Assembly (NCBI GenBank): GCA_963971285.1
Contig: OZ020258.1
Span: 13,288,614-13,352,613, forward strand
Source: Astropecten irregularis
Taxonomy: Eukaryota > Echinodermata > Asteroidea > Paxillosida > Astropectinidae
Direction: 5' to 3'
Length of the DNA: 64,000 nucleotides
Both the position numbers and the translations under genes were made by a program. Positions 20,401 to 30,285 of the stretch are shown here, piece after piece. Numbering within the stretch: position 1 is the stretch's first letter; each line of letters opens with the position of its first letter. The notes beneath the pieces are model-generated. The model was not told the origin of the DNA and made no database searches. It was given only the letters and a program-made list of their open reading frames with translations.

Positions 20401-23380
20401 ATCCTCAATGCAATTATTATGTCAATGTATTTACCTCCTTGGCATTGTAATGCTTAAAGCACAGCACATCAGCAGGTCCTGCAGTTGGCTTGTATTCAAT
20501 CTTTCCAATACCTATGAAAAGAACATAATCAGGTGGGAACAACTCAATTACTTAGCCTAAATCTTTTATTTAATATTCCTCCTTGCTACCACCATGGACA
20601 ATTACTGTTTGAGTGCAAGAAATTGGCACTCCTCTTTTATATAAGGATTGCGTTCATTCATTTTAAACTTAAAATGTACACAAATGAAGATCACGCACCC
20701 ATCTAGGCATGAATGATCTACAATTGTACCCCATCAGCCAACCAAGACATTCAGAATGGAGCATAAAGTCAGAGTAGTTTACATAATGATTTTGATTAAA
20801 ATCCAACACTGCAACAGGTCCATATGGGGGGGGGGGGGGGGTTAACAGGTTATTTGTAGAGCTTTGCTCTACAGTACATGGGTATACACAGGTGTATTGC
20901 CTTTAGTCTTTTAAGTATTATCTAAATTGCATACAATAACATTCCTTTACCTGATTCAGTTAGCTTCTTGCTGTTCTAAGTAAATTGCATCTTGCTTGAG
21001 GCTGTTTTGCTAAAACTTCAAGGTCAGAACTTTACAGTACTTACCAAGGAGCTATGCTCTTCCTTACTCAAGCCCTTAACCCAAGTGTCAAATTACACAG
21101 TCTTAACTCAATCAGGAACATATGTTGTCCAGATCAATTCCTAAATTTCCTACACTGACATAAAAACTGTGCCCTGACCCAGCTACATGTAGATAAAAAT
21201 AGACACAAGTGTGACTATTTCGGAATAGAATATGAAATTCTCTACCCGGGAAAGGTAAAATTGGGTTGTGGCAGCATTATGAAATCGTGAATTTCGCTGT
21301 CTTTTCTGACGCACAATTCCTGGTTTTGGAACGAAATTTTTCTTTGCATTTTTCACGAGTAGTTCATGACAAAAACTCTTAAATTCATAATAACATGAAA
21401 TCATTCATTTGTAAATAAACCACGATAGTTTGACAATTGATTGTCTAAAACTTGGAAAATCTTCCGATTTCCACACGAAATCACAGCTCATTAAATATGC
21501 AAAAGCGAGGTCACGCACGGAAATCTATGCATACGCTGCACGTAAGAGGAAGGACTTCTGTGTGTGCTGCGGACTGACTGCTGATGGTCAAGAAGAAGTA
21601 ATGGACCCAAACTGGCTGTGCTGGAACAGGGTGACAGTAGCCCTATACAAATATCACAGGGTTTGAGGGTGGACAGTCGATTCAAGCTCCTGAGGTGTTG
21701 GAAGTTGACAAACTTTTGCCTCAGGAACTAGTTTGTCAACTTCCAACCCCGAGGGAAGGTAATATCAACTGTCCATCCGAAATAAACCATGTGATATTTG
21801 TTTTACTCTACATGTAATATGAATATTCTTAATTGTCCGGCACAATTTCGTCGAGAACTCCAGCAAAACCGTTCGTTTTCGTGAACCTCAAGTAGGCGAA
21901 GTTCACGCAAGCGCACTGCAAATTTTTCCTAGAATGAGCAGTGAGATGTTCCATGCACAGTGAGATGTTACATACTGTGTAACAGTTCCTTCGGAGATTC
22001 CCCAGCCTACTCAATGGTGATCATGGTGATCAGCAAATTCCACTGGCACGTGATAGTGAATTGACCAATTGGGATTGTAATTGTAAAATAGGCCACCTTA
22101 AAAAGTTAAAGCAGAATGCAGATAAAGGCTTAGAAGCATATCATCTGTGGAGACAGTGAAATGTTGTATCTTCGTTACCGTTTTACTAATTTCCCTTAAA
22201 TAGCAAAGCCCTGCCCTATCCCAAAAACTGTAACCTTGCTAAAATTCAAGAGAACACCACCTCACCACCAGTGCACTATTAATACTATGGTTTTGAAATG
22301 GCATGAACTGGATGGAGCATTACAGAAACGATCATTCAATCATGGAGCTGGAGGTAGTAGGCCTACCTCCAATGATTCAATCAAGGACAAGGCACTGCAA
22401 ATACAATGGTGTTTAACATTGTCGCCAGTTAAATAATGAGTTAGCAACAAACTGATCCAATTCCTCAATTGGCAAAGAGCGGAAAGAATTTGATTGATGG
22501 CCATTACGGAAAAAGGATCTCCTCCAAGAGTTAACTTATTGGATACAAATTATGATGAACTTCAATCTCAGGTGTGGAAAACTTGGGTAGCATATCTGGG
22601 AAAGAATTCCATTGACAGCCATGACGGAAACGGGTTATTTCCTCCAAGAGTTAACTTATTTGATGCAAGTCATGATGAACTTCAATCTCAGGAGTGAAAA
22701 CTGGCGTAGCTTATCTAAAAAGTGAGATTTTCAGGGGTTTTTTTTACCTACAATTATACACTTTGAATGCTGCAGTAGCCATTTTTCTCAAAACGTCCTC
22801 TGTCGGTCCCATAGGTTTGTGCACAAGTGATGTCCATCAGTGGAATTCTTTCCGTGCACTACTAAAAAGTACTATGGTTTTGAAATGGCATGAACTGGAT
22901 GGAGCATACATATATGTACAGAAACGACCATTCAATCATGGAGCTGGAGGTAGTAGTAGTCTAGTACCATGGAGGAAGAAATCCTCCATGATTCAATCAA
23001 GCATGTCAAGGGCAAGGCACTGCAAATACAACTAACGTTAGGCCTATTAAACGTTAGGTGATTTTACATTGTCGCCAGTTAAATAAGGAGTTAGCATTGA
23101 ACAAACTGATCCATTTCCTCAGCGGCAAAGAGCAACTCAAGGCCACAAGACAAGTACAACTAGGCACACGATCCTAGAGAACATCGTACATTTTAAATTT
23201 TACAATAATCAACTTAGGCTAAGTCGAACAACAACTTCAAACAACAAATGAAGTGTATCGATACTTAACACTACAGTAACACTTAAGCCTACCCTTGAAA
23301 TATTCAGTAGACTTGTCATCGCCGTTGGCCGACTTCTCGCCCGACAGGCGAGCCCGTTTTGCCTTCGATCTATCCGACAT
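5413..23380 (-). CDS. Xylose isomerase, complete, 13 coding exons, 460 residues
   Basis: Interconverts D-xylose and D-xylulose (and glucose/fructose) using two divalent metals; probably cytosolic, as no signal peptide is seen. Exons from the start: 23293-23380, 20435-20511, 19628-19748, 17471-17564, 17119-17256, 16633-16742, 15798-15893, 13478-13561, 9786-9912, 8945-9050, 7524-7706, 6088-6162, 5413-5496. All have AG/GT borders and their phases join to 1383 nt with stop. Both family signatures are present: FHDRDIAPEG (124-133) and IEPKPKEP (255-262). Base H125 with D128, and metal ligands E256, E292, H295, D320, D331, D333 and D363, are all kept; each sits exactly 24 residues beyond the class II numbering I recall (H101, D104, E232, E268, H271, D296, D307, D309, D339). 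The first 25 or so residues are a basic, low-complexity extension. No frameshift or lost catalytic residue is seen, so the enzyme should be active. The introns hold many mobile elements. Confidence 0.95.
5775..5930. repeat. Dispersed repeat, inverted copy near 63655-63830
   Basis: Blocks such as CAGCAGCTATCTTCATGATA, GACGCGCTCGCCAAACGGT, GATTGGTCAAA and CATAATTAATCAGGAAAT recur in reverse order on the opposite strand at 63655-63830. It lies in the last introns of xylose isomerase. No termini could be fixed. Confidence 0.55.
6305..6400 (+). repeat. Degraded tRNA-derived repeat
   Basis: Reads GGGCTGGATAGGTCAGT, then ACGGTACGGTAT, then a B-box-like ACTCGAATCCCACTG. It belongs to the same family as 1078-1345, with more changes. 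Confidence 0.5.
6418..6792. mobile_element. Family A TTAA MITE
   Basis: TTAA is present at both ends (6418-6421 and 6789-6792). The left terminus is AGGTAATATCATACTTTGGT. The right terminus carries a small insertion (ACATGTACCT). It lies in the intron upstream of exon 12 of xylose isomerase. Confidence 0.85.
7120..7348. mobile_element. Foldback element with GGGCCTTTCTCAAAGCTCGG ends
   Basis: Long imperfect inverted ends rich in GGCTCC/GGAGCC enclose a conserved core (ATATGCTGAAAATATAGGTTG and GAAGCTGAAGCTCTGTTTTC). Related copies are at 18000, 40866 and 56840. GGGCC ends suggest PIF/Harbinger, but the flanking triplets CTA and CAA do not match perfectly. Confidence 0.55.
7915..8400. repeat. 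Inverted pair of tRNA-derived repeats
   Basis: A minus-strand copy (7915-8095) and a plus-strand copy (8220-8395) face each other with about 120 bp between them. The matching arms run through the tRNA-like block, ATTGGTGGTGACCCCAATA, TTCGTTTGGCAGTCAGAAGC and GGTTTCATGGC. The plus copy's tRNA-like part (about 8301-8372) has an intact-looking D arm (GATAGCTCAGTTGGTAGAGC) and B box, but the base before the anticodon triplet is C where functional tRNAs have U, so I do not call a gene. Confidence 0.6.
8480..8672 (-). repeat. Short inverted-repeat element, copy related to 15550-15750
   Basis: It ends in CTAAAGCTCCCTATA and shares TCAGCACGACGTTCT, GCCGAGTCTTTGCGCATGCG-type blocks and TGTTGACTGATAC with the complement of 15550-15750. 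The 15550 copy has both ends as AGGGAGCTT(T)AGATT inverted repeats. Confidence 0.5.
8675..8880. mobile_element. Short foldback element with ATAGACCGATC ends
   Basis: Begins ATAGACCGATCCTGG and ends GATCGGTCTAT. Further in, TGGTGTGTCCC and GGGGACACACCAG, then TTGTCCGGCAACAAAA and TTTTGTTGCCAGACAA, also pair, so most of its length can fold back. No reading frame. Confidence 0.55.
9175..9492. mobile_element. Inverted-repeat element with a tRNA-like core
   Basis: Arms of about 85 bp (9175-9265 and 9405-9492) match almost base for base: ATTAGGCTTGCCCTTCACC, GAGCACTGTATACTCAGTGC and CATGTGAAAAAAATCACATG. Next to the right arm lies a plus-strand tRNA-like unit (about 9334-9407) with B box GGGTTCGAATCCCAC, a 3-bp D stem and a 5-bp anticodon stem with an 8-base loop. 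Its acceptor stem has several mismatches, so it is tRNA-derived rather than a tRNA gene. Confidence 0.65.
10070..10270. repeat. Rearranged cluster of tRNA-derived repeats
   Basis: Three tRNA-like pieces in alternating orientation: plus (GTAGCTCAGTTGGTAAGAGC, from 10080), minus (10115-10175, ending CCAACTGAGCTACCCAGCCC) and plus (10180-10245, with GGTTCGAATCCCACTCCAG). Confidence 0.55.
10440..13190 (-). mobile_element. L2/CR1-like non-LTR retrotransposon, 5'-truncated and frameshifted
   Basis: Minus-strand remnant of a LINE polyprotein lying in the intron between exons 8 and 9 of xylose isomerase. The upstream part (about 11950-13190) is the C-terminal half of an AP-endonuclease-like domain (GDFN, then GNSDHNNI) followed by a linker. 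The downstream part (10716-11957) is reverse transcriptase with [28 protein letters not shown] and the catalytic YADD. The two parts are in different frames where they meet, so the copy is broken. The 3' end on the minus strand runs into a (TGAA)n tail (about 10450-10472), the usual end type for this group. The promoter and the first part of the endonuclease are missing. Confidence 0.85.
14510..15260. repeat. Block of degenerate units carrying TGACGTCA palindromes
   Basis: Two clear tandem units begin ATGGCAAAATTAA(T/A)TATTC (about 14551 and 14705); more diverged ones follow. Each has a CCAAGTTTCATnACnATCGG-like stretch and one or two TGACGTCA palindromes. Exact TGACGTCA copies start at 14607, 14748, 14759, 14866, 14877, 15022 and 15169. 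It lies in the intron between exons 7 and 8 of xylose isomerase. The mobile-element class is not recognised. Confidence 0.6.
15550..15750. mobile_element. Short element with AGGGAGCTTTAGATT-type inverted ends
   Basis: The left end GGGGAGCTTTAGATTGG and the right end AATCTAAGCTCCCT are inverted repeats. It is a partial inverse copy of the repeat at 8480-8672. Confidence 0.55.
15988..16614. mobile_element. Family A TTAA MITE split by a LINE fragment
   Basis: Left end AAAGGTAATGCCATACACTT (left TTAA mutated); right end ACCAAAGTATGATACTACCT with TTAA at 16611-16614. The inner sequence is interrupted after CAGTCCCATATG-like bases at about 16102 and resumes at TATGGTGCCCA near 16358. Confidence 0.75.
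16103..16357 (-). mobile_element. 3' end of a non-LTR retrotransposon (CR1/L2 type)
   Basis: Minus strand encodes a short C-terminal reverse-transcriptase tail: [17 protein letters not shown], then [16 protein letters not shown] and a stop. It ends in an A-rich tail with a repeated CATTAAAAA-like unit. It is severely 5'-truncated. The sequence differs from the L2/CR1 copy at 10440, so a second LINE family is involved. Confidence 0.65.
17645..17867. mobile_element. MITE with GGGGCCAATTTCATAGAGCT ends (family G)
   Basis: Inverted ends of about 30 bp: CAAATTTCATAGAGCTGCTT and AAGCAGCTCTATGAAATTGG. The inside is conserved: CTTGCCCAATAAAACAAAC, TTTGATATTCATGGTCAGC and CCTGTTTTTACTAAGACAG. Other copies are at 23789, 34108, 47893, 51105, 52489 and 57598. 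Confidence 0.75.
18000..18240. mobile_element. Foldback element related to 7120-7348
   Basis: GGAGCCTTTCCCAAAGCTTG at the left. The right end is a run of GAGCC(T/A)GAGCC(A/G) hexamers complementary to the left arm. The core ATATAGGTTGTGGTTTTTCA is shared with the other copies. Confidence 0.55.
18549..19130. mobile_element. hAT-like element rich in GTACTCG, with 8-bp target duplication
   Basis: Ends CAGTGTTGTAGTACTTGTAC and, inverted, TACTCGACTACAACACTG. Flanks are CAAATTGG (18541-18548) and CAAATGGG (19131-19138), an 8-bp duplication with one mismatch as expected for hAT. Both arms are built from irregular ACTCGTACTCG/GTACTTG repeats. The middle (18760-18960) is unique sequence without a frame. 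Confidence 0.7.
22285..23130. repeat. Imperfect direct duplication in the first intron of xylose isomerase
   Basis: 22285-22475 and 22871-23130 share ACTATGGTTTTGAAATGGCA, TGAACTGGATGGAGCAT, TCATGGAGCTGGAGGTAGTA and CATTGTCGCCAGTTAAATAA. Between them 22500-22600 and 22612-22710 form another tandem pair (CTCCAAGAGTTAACTTATT, ATGATGAACTTCAATCTCAG). The short open frames it creates are not genes. Confidence 0.65.
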
Positions 23381-23788
23381 CTTGCAAGGTACTTCTGGAA
23401 ACGCCTCTTTGGTCAGTTTTAGCCTTATCACATGTGTTATCACTGTTAATAATGTGTTATGTACCACCAGCAAAAATGAGCAATGTGCAGCCTTCGTTAT
23501 TTACATTGACAAGGCGATAGACTAGTCCCAGACTGCAGGGTCAAAGGTCGCCAATACGACGACTGTTTCAAAAACTAGGCAGATAATTGCTGCTATTACA
23601 TTAATTGAACTAGCCCCCCACGGAAAACTTTTGTCATGATCCTAGGCAATTTTGTATTGCTGAATTTTCGTTATTGGTGACTAATAACTAGAGCACTAGT
23701 AATGGAAGTGAGCTTTTCCAGTTAGTTTCATACATATTTATTGAAAGTTTGTTTATTAATTTATACAAATAATAAACTGCTACAAACT

Positions 23789-24012
23789 GGGGCCAATTTC
23801 ATAGAGCTGCTTAGCACAAGAAATTGCTTAGCACAAAATAGCTTGCCCAATAAAACAAACCACCATTGAAAATTCTATTTGATATTCATGGTCATCAAAC
23901 AAGAGCAAAAGAACAATTACACGGACATTTTGATGTTAATCCTGTTTTTACTAAGACAAAAATTGTCATGCTTAGCGAATTTCTGTGCTAAGTAGCTCTA
24001 TGAAATTGGCCT
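23789..24012. mobile_element. Family G MITE
   Basis: Full-length copy with both ends (CCAATTTCATAGAGCTGCTT and GTAGCTCTATGAAATTGGCC), just upstream of the xylose isomerase start. Confidence 0.75.
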
Positions 24013-24589
24013 GCTCACCAGCCAAAATGACCTGAAATTTATAAAATGCTGGAGTTAGGAGGGCCTGACGTGTTTCGATTTCAATTTTGAAAACGCCAAA
24101 AACCATTTTGTTTTTCATTCTTGACATTTGTTTACTCTATATTTATTTTTATCATAGGGAAAATGTAATTTTTTTCGGAAGAAACAACAAATCAAGGCTT
24201 TCATAAATAAATGGACAAGTTTCACAATTTGTTAATTCATTATATTATATCTTTTTTGATCTTGTATTTATTTTTTTTCAATAAAAAAGTAATTCAATTC
24301 AAAAGCAAATTGCCTCACATCAATACAAAAAGCGCCACTGCAATCTTGTCAACATAATTAACATGTTTTTGCACACATCAAGAAAATATAATTACAATTA
24401 TTTTGTATAAAGTTATTAATTTCTTAATAAGAAAATTCTTACCATTTACATATCCATTGTACATGATGAATGTTTAAATTATTTCATGAAGAAAAAAATA
24501 ATTCTTTAATAAGCAAACTTTACCCAGTTTAAGCCTCGCAAACAAAAATATGCAAAATTAAAACTAACCAAAAAGATATTGAAACGTGA

Positions 24590-24725
24590 ACATAGAAAAC
24601 ATTACTGGAGTGGGATTCGAACCAGCGACCTCCAGAATACCGTACCAGCACTCTTTAAAACTGAGCTATCCAACCCTATGTTGGTGGTGTCCTTAATAGT
24701 CAATTATATTTGCTTGTTTGATAAA
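24590..24725 (-). repeat. tRNA-derived repeat
   Basis: GAGTGGGATTCGAACCAGCG through CTGAGCTATCCAACCC on the plus strand is a minus-strand tRNA-like unit followed by the family's usual flank (AATAGTCAATTAT). The D arm is damaged (CTTTAAAACTGAGC). Confidence 0.55.
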
Positions 24726-25239
24726 TAAGAAAGATTAGCAGTTATAAGCAGTGTTTAATGAATGAAAATTAATCATTAATAAGGACTCCACAATAAATGA
24801 CGGACATAAATTAGGTCGAATTCTGAAGAAAATCCACAAATGTGAGGAATAAATCATTACTTTAAGTATTTTTCACTTAATTGTTCACTTTTCACTTATG
24901 CATTAAGAGCATGGTGAAAAATGTTAACCCTGTAATGAGAAAAGCATCATTTTAATTACAAGAATAAAGAAATTCTTCTCACATTTCCAGTTAATTGTAC
25001 CATTCACTGAAAGCAAGTGTTCCTACTGTAACAGGGAGTTAAACACTGAACAGCTTCACAAATATAATCGGTTGTCAGCGAAATAAAATAACAGTTTTAT
25101 GAATGAAAAGCCCTTAAGGCCATGTTACATGAGGCAATTTTTTACAGGCAACTTGAAGGCAACCAAGTACACCACATACAAAAGGAAAGTTTCCGTAGCA
25201 CAAAGGTCATTTTCCTGGGGGTTTCTCACTATCCCCTAT

Positions 25240-25660
25240 ATAGCGTGTCCCAAAAACATTTTGTGTCAAGAACTATTATATGAAAAATTAACTCTTTACC
25301 ACTTCAAGATTCAGATATGTGATACTGCCATGTCTTGGCTATCACCATGTACAATTTGAGCAAAATTGGACTGAAATTGAGGGAAAAAACAAAGACTGAT
25401 TTACCCAACCTCAAAACCGATTTCCATCTTTCTTTCAATACACATTATGTGTGTATTGGCCATGTTATTCTGGAAAACTGCAAGAGTGCTCTTTCAATTG
25501 GTCATATTTTTGCCAATTTCAGCCCGATTTTGCTTAAATTCTACATGGTGATAGCCAAGACATGGTTGTATCATATAACTGAATCTTGAAGTGATAAACA
25601 GTTCAAATTTAACATAATGTTTCCCGAGAAAGTGTTGCGTTTTTTGGGGACACGCTGTAC
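25240..25660. mobile_element. Long palindromic MITE with CAGCGTGTCCC ends
   Basis: Starts TAGCGTGTCCCAAAAA and ends TTGGGGACACGCTGTA. The two halves are largely complementary (CACTTCAAGATTCAGATAT with the inverse near 25585; AATACACATTATGTGTGTAT at the centre), so the whole element can fold into a hairpin. A mariner/Tc1-like class is suggested by TA next to the ends. Confidence 0.65.
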
Positions 25661-25988
25661 AATTATACAAAGATTTAAAGATAAATTTTATTTCTTAGTG
25701 GATATTGCCTGCAACTGGTTGCCTGAAAATTGCCTCATGTGACCATGGGCCTTAGACTGACAAACCATTAATCAAGATGGACTCCAATTAATGTCAAAGT
25801 CTGCACTGTAATGTTTTATCACATGTAAACACACTGCAGATATGTAGCGGCTTGTGATTAATTTCTTTCAGGTTCAAAGTTCCCAAGCGAACAAAACAAC
25901 ATCCTTGTCAAATGTGTAGCCCATTGGGACTACAATAGAAGAACCCATTATTATCTGATGAACTTTGGAGCCGACCAAAGCTGGCACC

Positions 25989-26318
25989 TTAAAGGTAGTA
26001 TCATACTTTGGTAAGAAGCCAAAACAGAAATGTTCAAAGATTTACGTATAACTAACAGGGTATGAAGATGGTGGTGGTAGAAACATACCGTTAAAATTGT
26101 TCCACTTGAAATGTTGCATTTATCCAAAAAAGAATAAAACAATTACCAAAAATCTTTTTTATCTTTTAAAAGATCAAAAATAAAAGAGAAAAGACTTAAG
26201 AAATACCATAATATGGGACTGAAATTTTCACAGATGACTGTTACTGTATCTTCCTTGATATTTTTGTCCACGAATCTGCATTTCTTTGACAAAAACCAAA
26301 GTATGATACTACCTTTAA
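25989..26318. mobile_element. Family A TTAA MITE
   Basis: TTAA at 25989-25992 and 26315-26318 with exact 20-base termini AGGTAGTATCATACTTTGGT on both sides. Slightly shorter than the usual 360-375 bp because of an internal loss. Confidence 0.85.
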
Positions 26319-26319
26319 C

Positions 26320-28110
26320 TGCAAACTCCATTTCTCTTGTTTACTTTGAGATGGAACATACATGTTCGAATAAACACACTCAACATTCATTCTTTTCAAA
26401 GACATGTTAACACATGTTCTGCACATTTTGTTTGTGCAGATTTGTTTCAAATACCGGTATCTGTAAGTTTTAACTAATAAATCTACCTGTATTTTTAGTT
26501 ACAAAAGAGACTCAATATCAAACATGATCTGGTTTCTACAATCTGCATCATACATGTATAACTTTCATTCCTGCCTCATGACAGTGTTGAACTTGACCAA
26601 ATATTCACGTAACATGCATGAGCTAATATGAATGGGAACAACCAAATAACCAAATGGATAAATAATATCCAACTCATTTCAACCAGTTACATGCTTCCTC
26701 AATAAATGTATAATTTTCACAATGCTGAAAATGAAATTACTAGCCTATAGAACTAAATGTTTAGGTTCAAATATTCTATTAGAGTATAATCCTATAGAGA
26801 TTATACTCTATCTGAACTTTCACCAACCTTTAAGAGGGGCATTCTTTTAAAGGTTTCCTAACAGTTTGCTAAAAAATTGAGTTTTCCCAACAAAATACCA
26901 CATTTAATAAGGAAAGACTATCATTTTAGTATTTTCTTTTTTTTCAAAATAAATTAATAAAATTCAGAACTATATCCACCATATATGATACCTGTACATA
27001 ATGATAACAAGAAACTAATTTTCTTCATCGTTTACACAGGAAAATTCTTGTGCTTATTAGTATAAAATCTGTGGAAAGGTTATGACTTTCGTACAGTGGT
27101 GAGACTATGGGGTGGGGCACGTGCCCCACCCTATGTGCCACGCCCTCAAACACCAGGATGTCTCTGCCCCCTGGGTACCAAAACCCTCTCTGAAATCTTA
27201 ATTTTGAAACCAAGGATTTCTCTATTCTAATGCCCCTTGAAATATTGATGCAACCCAATAATTGTGCCCCCAACATTTTACCCTTGCCGAGCCACTAGTT
27301 TGGTAAAACACAAAAAAATCAGCCTTCAAAAGTTCAAATGTGTTTTAACATGAAATTTGGAAGTGTAAACAAATGTACCTTGAAGAGGTAAATTAATGCT
27401 ATGACAGTTCTAGTTAATGCAGATAATGCATTCAAAGGTCTCTCTGGTCTCCATTAACAGATAACACACCAGCAGTACACAATGAAAATCAGGTTAATAG
27501 AATTAAATTGGGCCAGCCTAAAATACAGCAAAATATTTTGAGGTATCCTGGTATTATTTAAACAATGAGTTTGATCTTTTAATTTTTCAATCTGCTCTCT
27601 AACATTGCCTGAATTGGACATGTAATCTGTAAAGAAATTTCATGATCATGACGTGATTGAAATTTGACAAAGTTTGCAGCAAACTTGGGCTTTAAAAACA
27701 TGCATTATTTTGTACCTACAGACTTTTTCTATCATAGAATATTTTTTGACAAACAAATACAAAGTCTTTGGTACAATCATTCAGTAATACTATCATGATT
27801 TATGTGAATACTAAACACTGGAATGTTTTGACAAGCAAATTATACATTTTAATGAATCAATTATTATGAATACATGTATGTTCCAAATGGTTCAGTAATG
27901 GTCAGTTTGGACCAGCACTTAATTCAAATGACCAGCACAAATAGGAGATGTCCAAAGAAACAGTCAATGTCCAATTTTAAACACCATAATCTATGGTTAA
28001 ATTGGGGAGGGTCTATTACACCTGATCTGCAGTCCACATAATTGGGATTCAAGTTTTAGGATGTCCATGTAAATCCAGCCAAATACGTTTATCATTATAG
28101 TATAGTGTAC
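26320..28110. other. No gene seen
   Basis: AT-rich intergenic DNA. All frames are short and lack splice-flanked similarity to any family I know. A CCCCACCC/GGGGTGGGGC inverted pair lies at 27108-27130. Confidence 0.4.
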
Positions 28111-28598
28111 TTAAAGGTAGTAGTACTTTGGTAAGAAACGAAAAACAGAAATGTTCACAGATTTACGTATAACTTACAGGGTATAATGGTGGTGGTAGAA
28201 ACATATTGTTAAAACTTTTCCACCTGAAATGGTGTATTTATCCAGACATTACTAAAACAACGACCGAAAATCTGTTTGATCTTTTAAAAGATCAAAAGTA
28301 AAAGAGAAAAGACTTAAGTATGATAATATCATACTTTGGTTTTAATCAAAGAAATACAGATTCATGGGCAAAAATATCAAGACAGATACAGTAACAGTCT
28401 TCTGTGAAAATTTCAGTCCCATAAGATACCCACTTTATTACCCATTTTTGAGAAAACAGTGAAAAACATCCACAGTATTTCTGAAGTCTTTTCTCTTTTA
28501 TTTTTTATCACCATCTTCATACCTTGTAAGTTATACGTAAATCTGTGAACATTTGTTTTTTGTTTCTTGTCAAAGTATGATAATGTACTACCTTTTAA
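28111..28598. mobile_element. Two adjoining partial family A MITEs
   Basis: 28111-28318 begins TTAAAGGTAGTAGTACTTTG and stops at the middle. 28319-28598 begins AATATCATACTTTGGTTTT and ends CTACCTTTTAA. The order suggests a copy inserted into, or recombined with, another. Confidence 0.7.
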
Positions 28599-28599
28599 C

Positions 28600-30285
28600 T
28601 TTATGCAAACTGACACAGGTGTGCTTCATATCAATATAAAATCCATGTATGCATCTTACATACAGGGACACTTAACAACATCAGGAGTCAAAATTAAGTA
28701 AATAGAAAGATTAGTCACAAGTTTTCCAACATGGCCAATTGTGTCTCTGATACCAGACAAACGTTGACCTATGTAGGCCTTCTTGGCTGAATATCTCTAT
28801 TAATGCTGTATACATGTAATTTGTAACACAATTTACCTGCATTGAAGAGCCGTGTGTCATGTGGTTCTTCACATTAATATATGAAGCATTAATTTTCTTT
28901 AAGTGGCTGGGTGCCTGCATATTTCAATGCAAATTGTTACATATAATTTGTAAAGTTGGTCTCAGAATTCGTTTAATTTGATCATTTATTTTGTATGACC
29001 ATGATTGTCTTTTTCAACTGAATGAGAGAGAACAGCTAATGCTGTTTAAATGGCCATTTTTATAAGCAAATATAAAAACCATACCTGTGGAGACATTATC
29101 ACAATATTCATACATATATGCATACAATGCAGTAATATGGTACACATCATTCCTTGCAGCCTTGATCTGAAGTTCATGTATTTGCATTGGTGCCCCAAAT
29201 ACAGCACTTCATCAGTTTTGTCACAATAGGAAGGATTTTGAAGCCCCAGTTTTGAAGCTCGAGCCTCTTACACACAGAGTCAACCAGAGTAGTTCAGTAA
29301 CTAAATGTTAGTTGTCGTTGACATTTCCAACATTAACAAGGGTTGGTGCTGGAATATCAAGTGGCAATGTTGACCTTCGTCCGAACAAAGGCTTCTGAAA
29401 CAGATGCAGTCTCGCTCGAGGTACATAAAGGTCTGGCTTCATGCGTGTACTGTTAGTTTTTAATGCTGTACTTGAAATGACTTTGGGATATCATATCAAG
29501 TGTAGTGTTACTGTAGTTAAACTTTTTCATTTTCAGCCAGTCAGCAGAACACTATCTTTACAAAATCTCTACAATGGATGCTACATTACCATAAATTTGT
29601 AAAGTCCACGTCTGCGCAGGGGCAAACTCGCAACAGCGAGGTTCCATTGAGTTTGTATACAGTCTTCCATTCATAAACTGGTATACCGGTAGACGTTAAA
29701 AGGAAGTAAATTGCAAATAACTTAGATGAAAGACCAACTCATGAAGTTTGACCAAAGTTTTGCAGGAAATGACAAAAACCAATTGTACATAATGCTTCCG
29801 TAAATCTCCCAATAGGACCAATGATACGCTTAGCTCAAGACTCTAGCTGAAACTCAACAACTCGCTGAGTTTTAAGTCCAGTTTTCTGAAAAAAAAAAGC
29901 CTACGAGTTGTACAATTGCAAATCGTATCGATTGAGGGCGGTGTTTCAAAGTTTACATACATGTAGATCGAGTCTAAAGATGTTCAGCTAGTAACAAATT
30001 TTACAGTGTACGTCCATGGGTCAAAGTTGTTGGATTGGCCGCGGGTGAGTTTACTGTGTTGACGAAGCACTGCCCCCCCTGCGTGAATGCCGCATTCACG
30101 CCTACATGTATCTAATACTGTACATACTGAGCGTGTGCGTTAATACGAACACAGCGCCACCTTTCAGAAAGAGCATTTTACAAATTTCCGGTAATGTACA
30201 CCAGAGCTTTGTAAAGAATAAAAATGGTTGAGCTCAGTTTTCGATGTTTCTGGGTATCGAGGTTACTTACAGACGAGATGACTCC
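28600..30285. other. No gene seen; 3' flank of the TIR/SAM gene
   Basis: No splice-flanked or conserved frame. The TIR/SAM gene's 3' UTR should lie just below 30286 on the minus strand. TTTATT (minus-strand AATAAA) is seen on the plus strand at about 28986-28991 and 30951-30956, neither close to the stop, so the real 3' end is not fixed. Confidence 0.35.
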
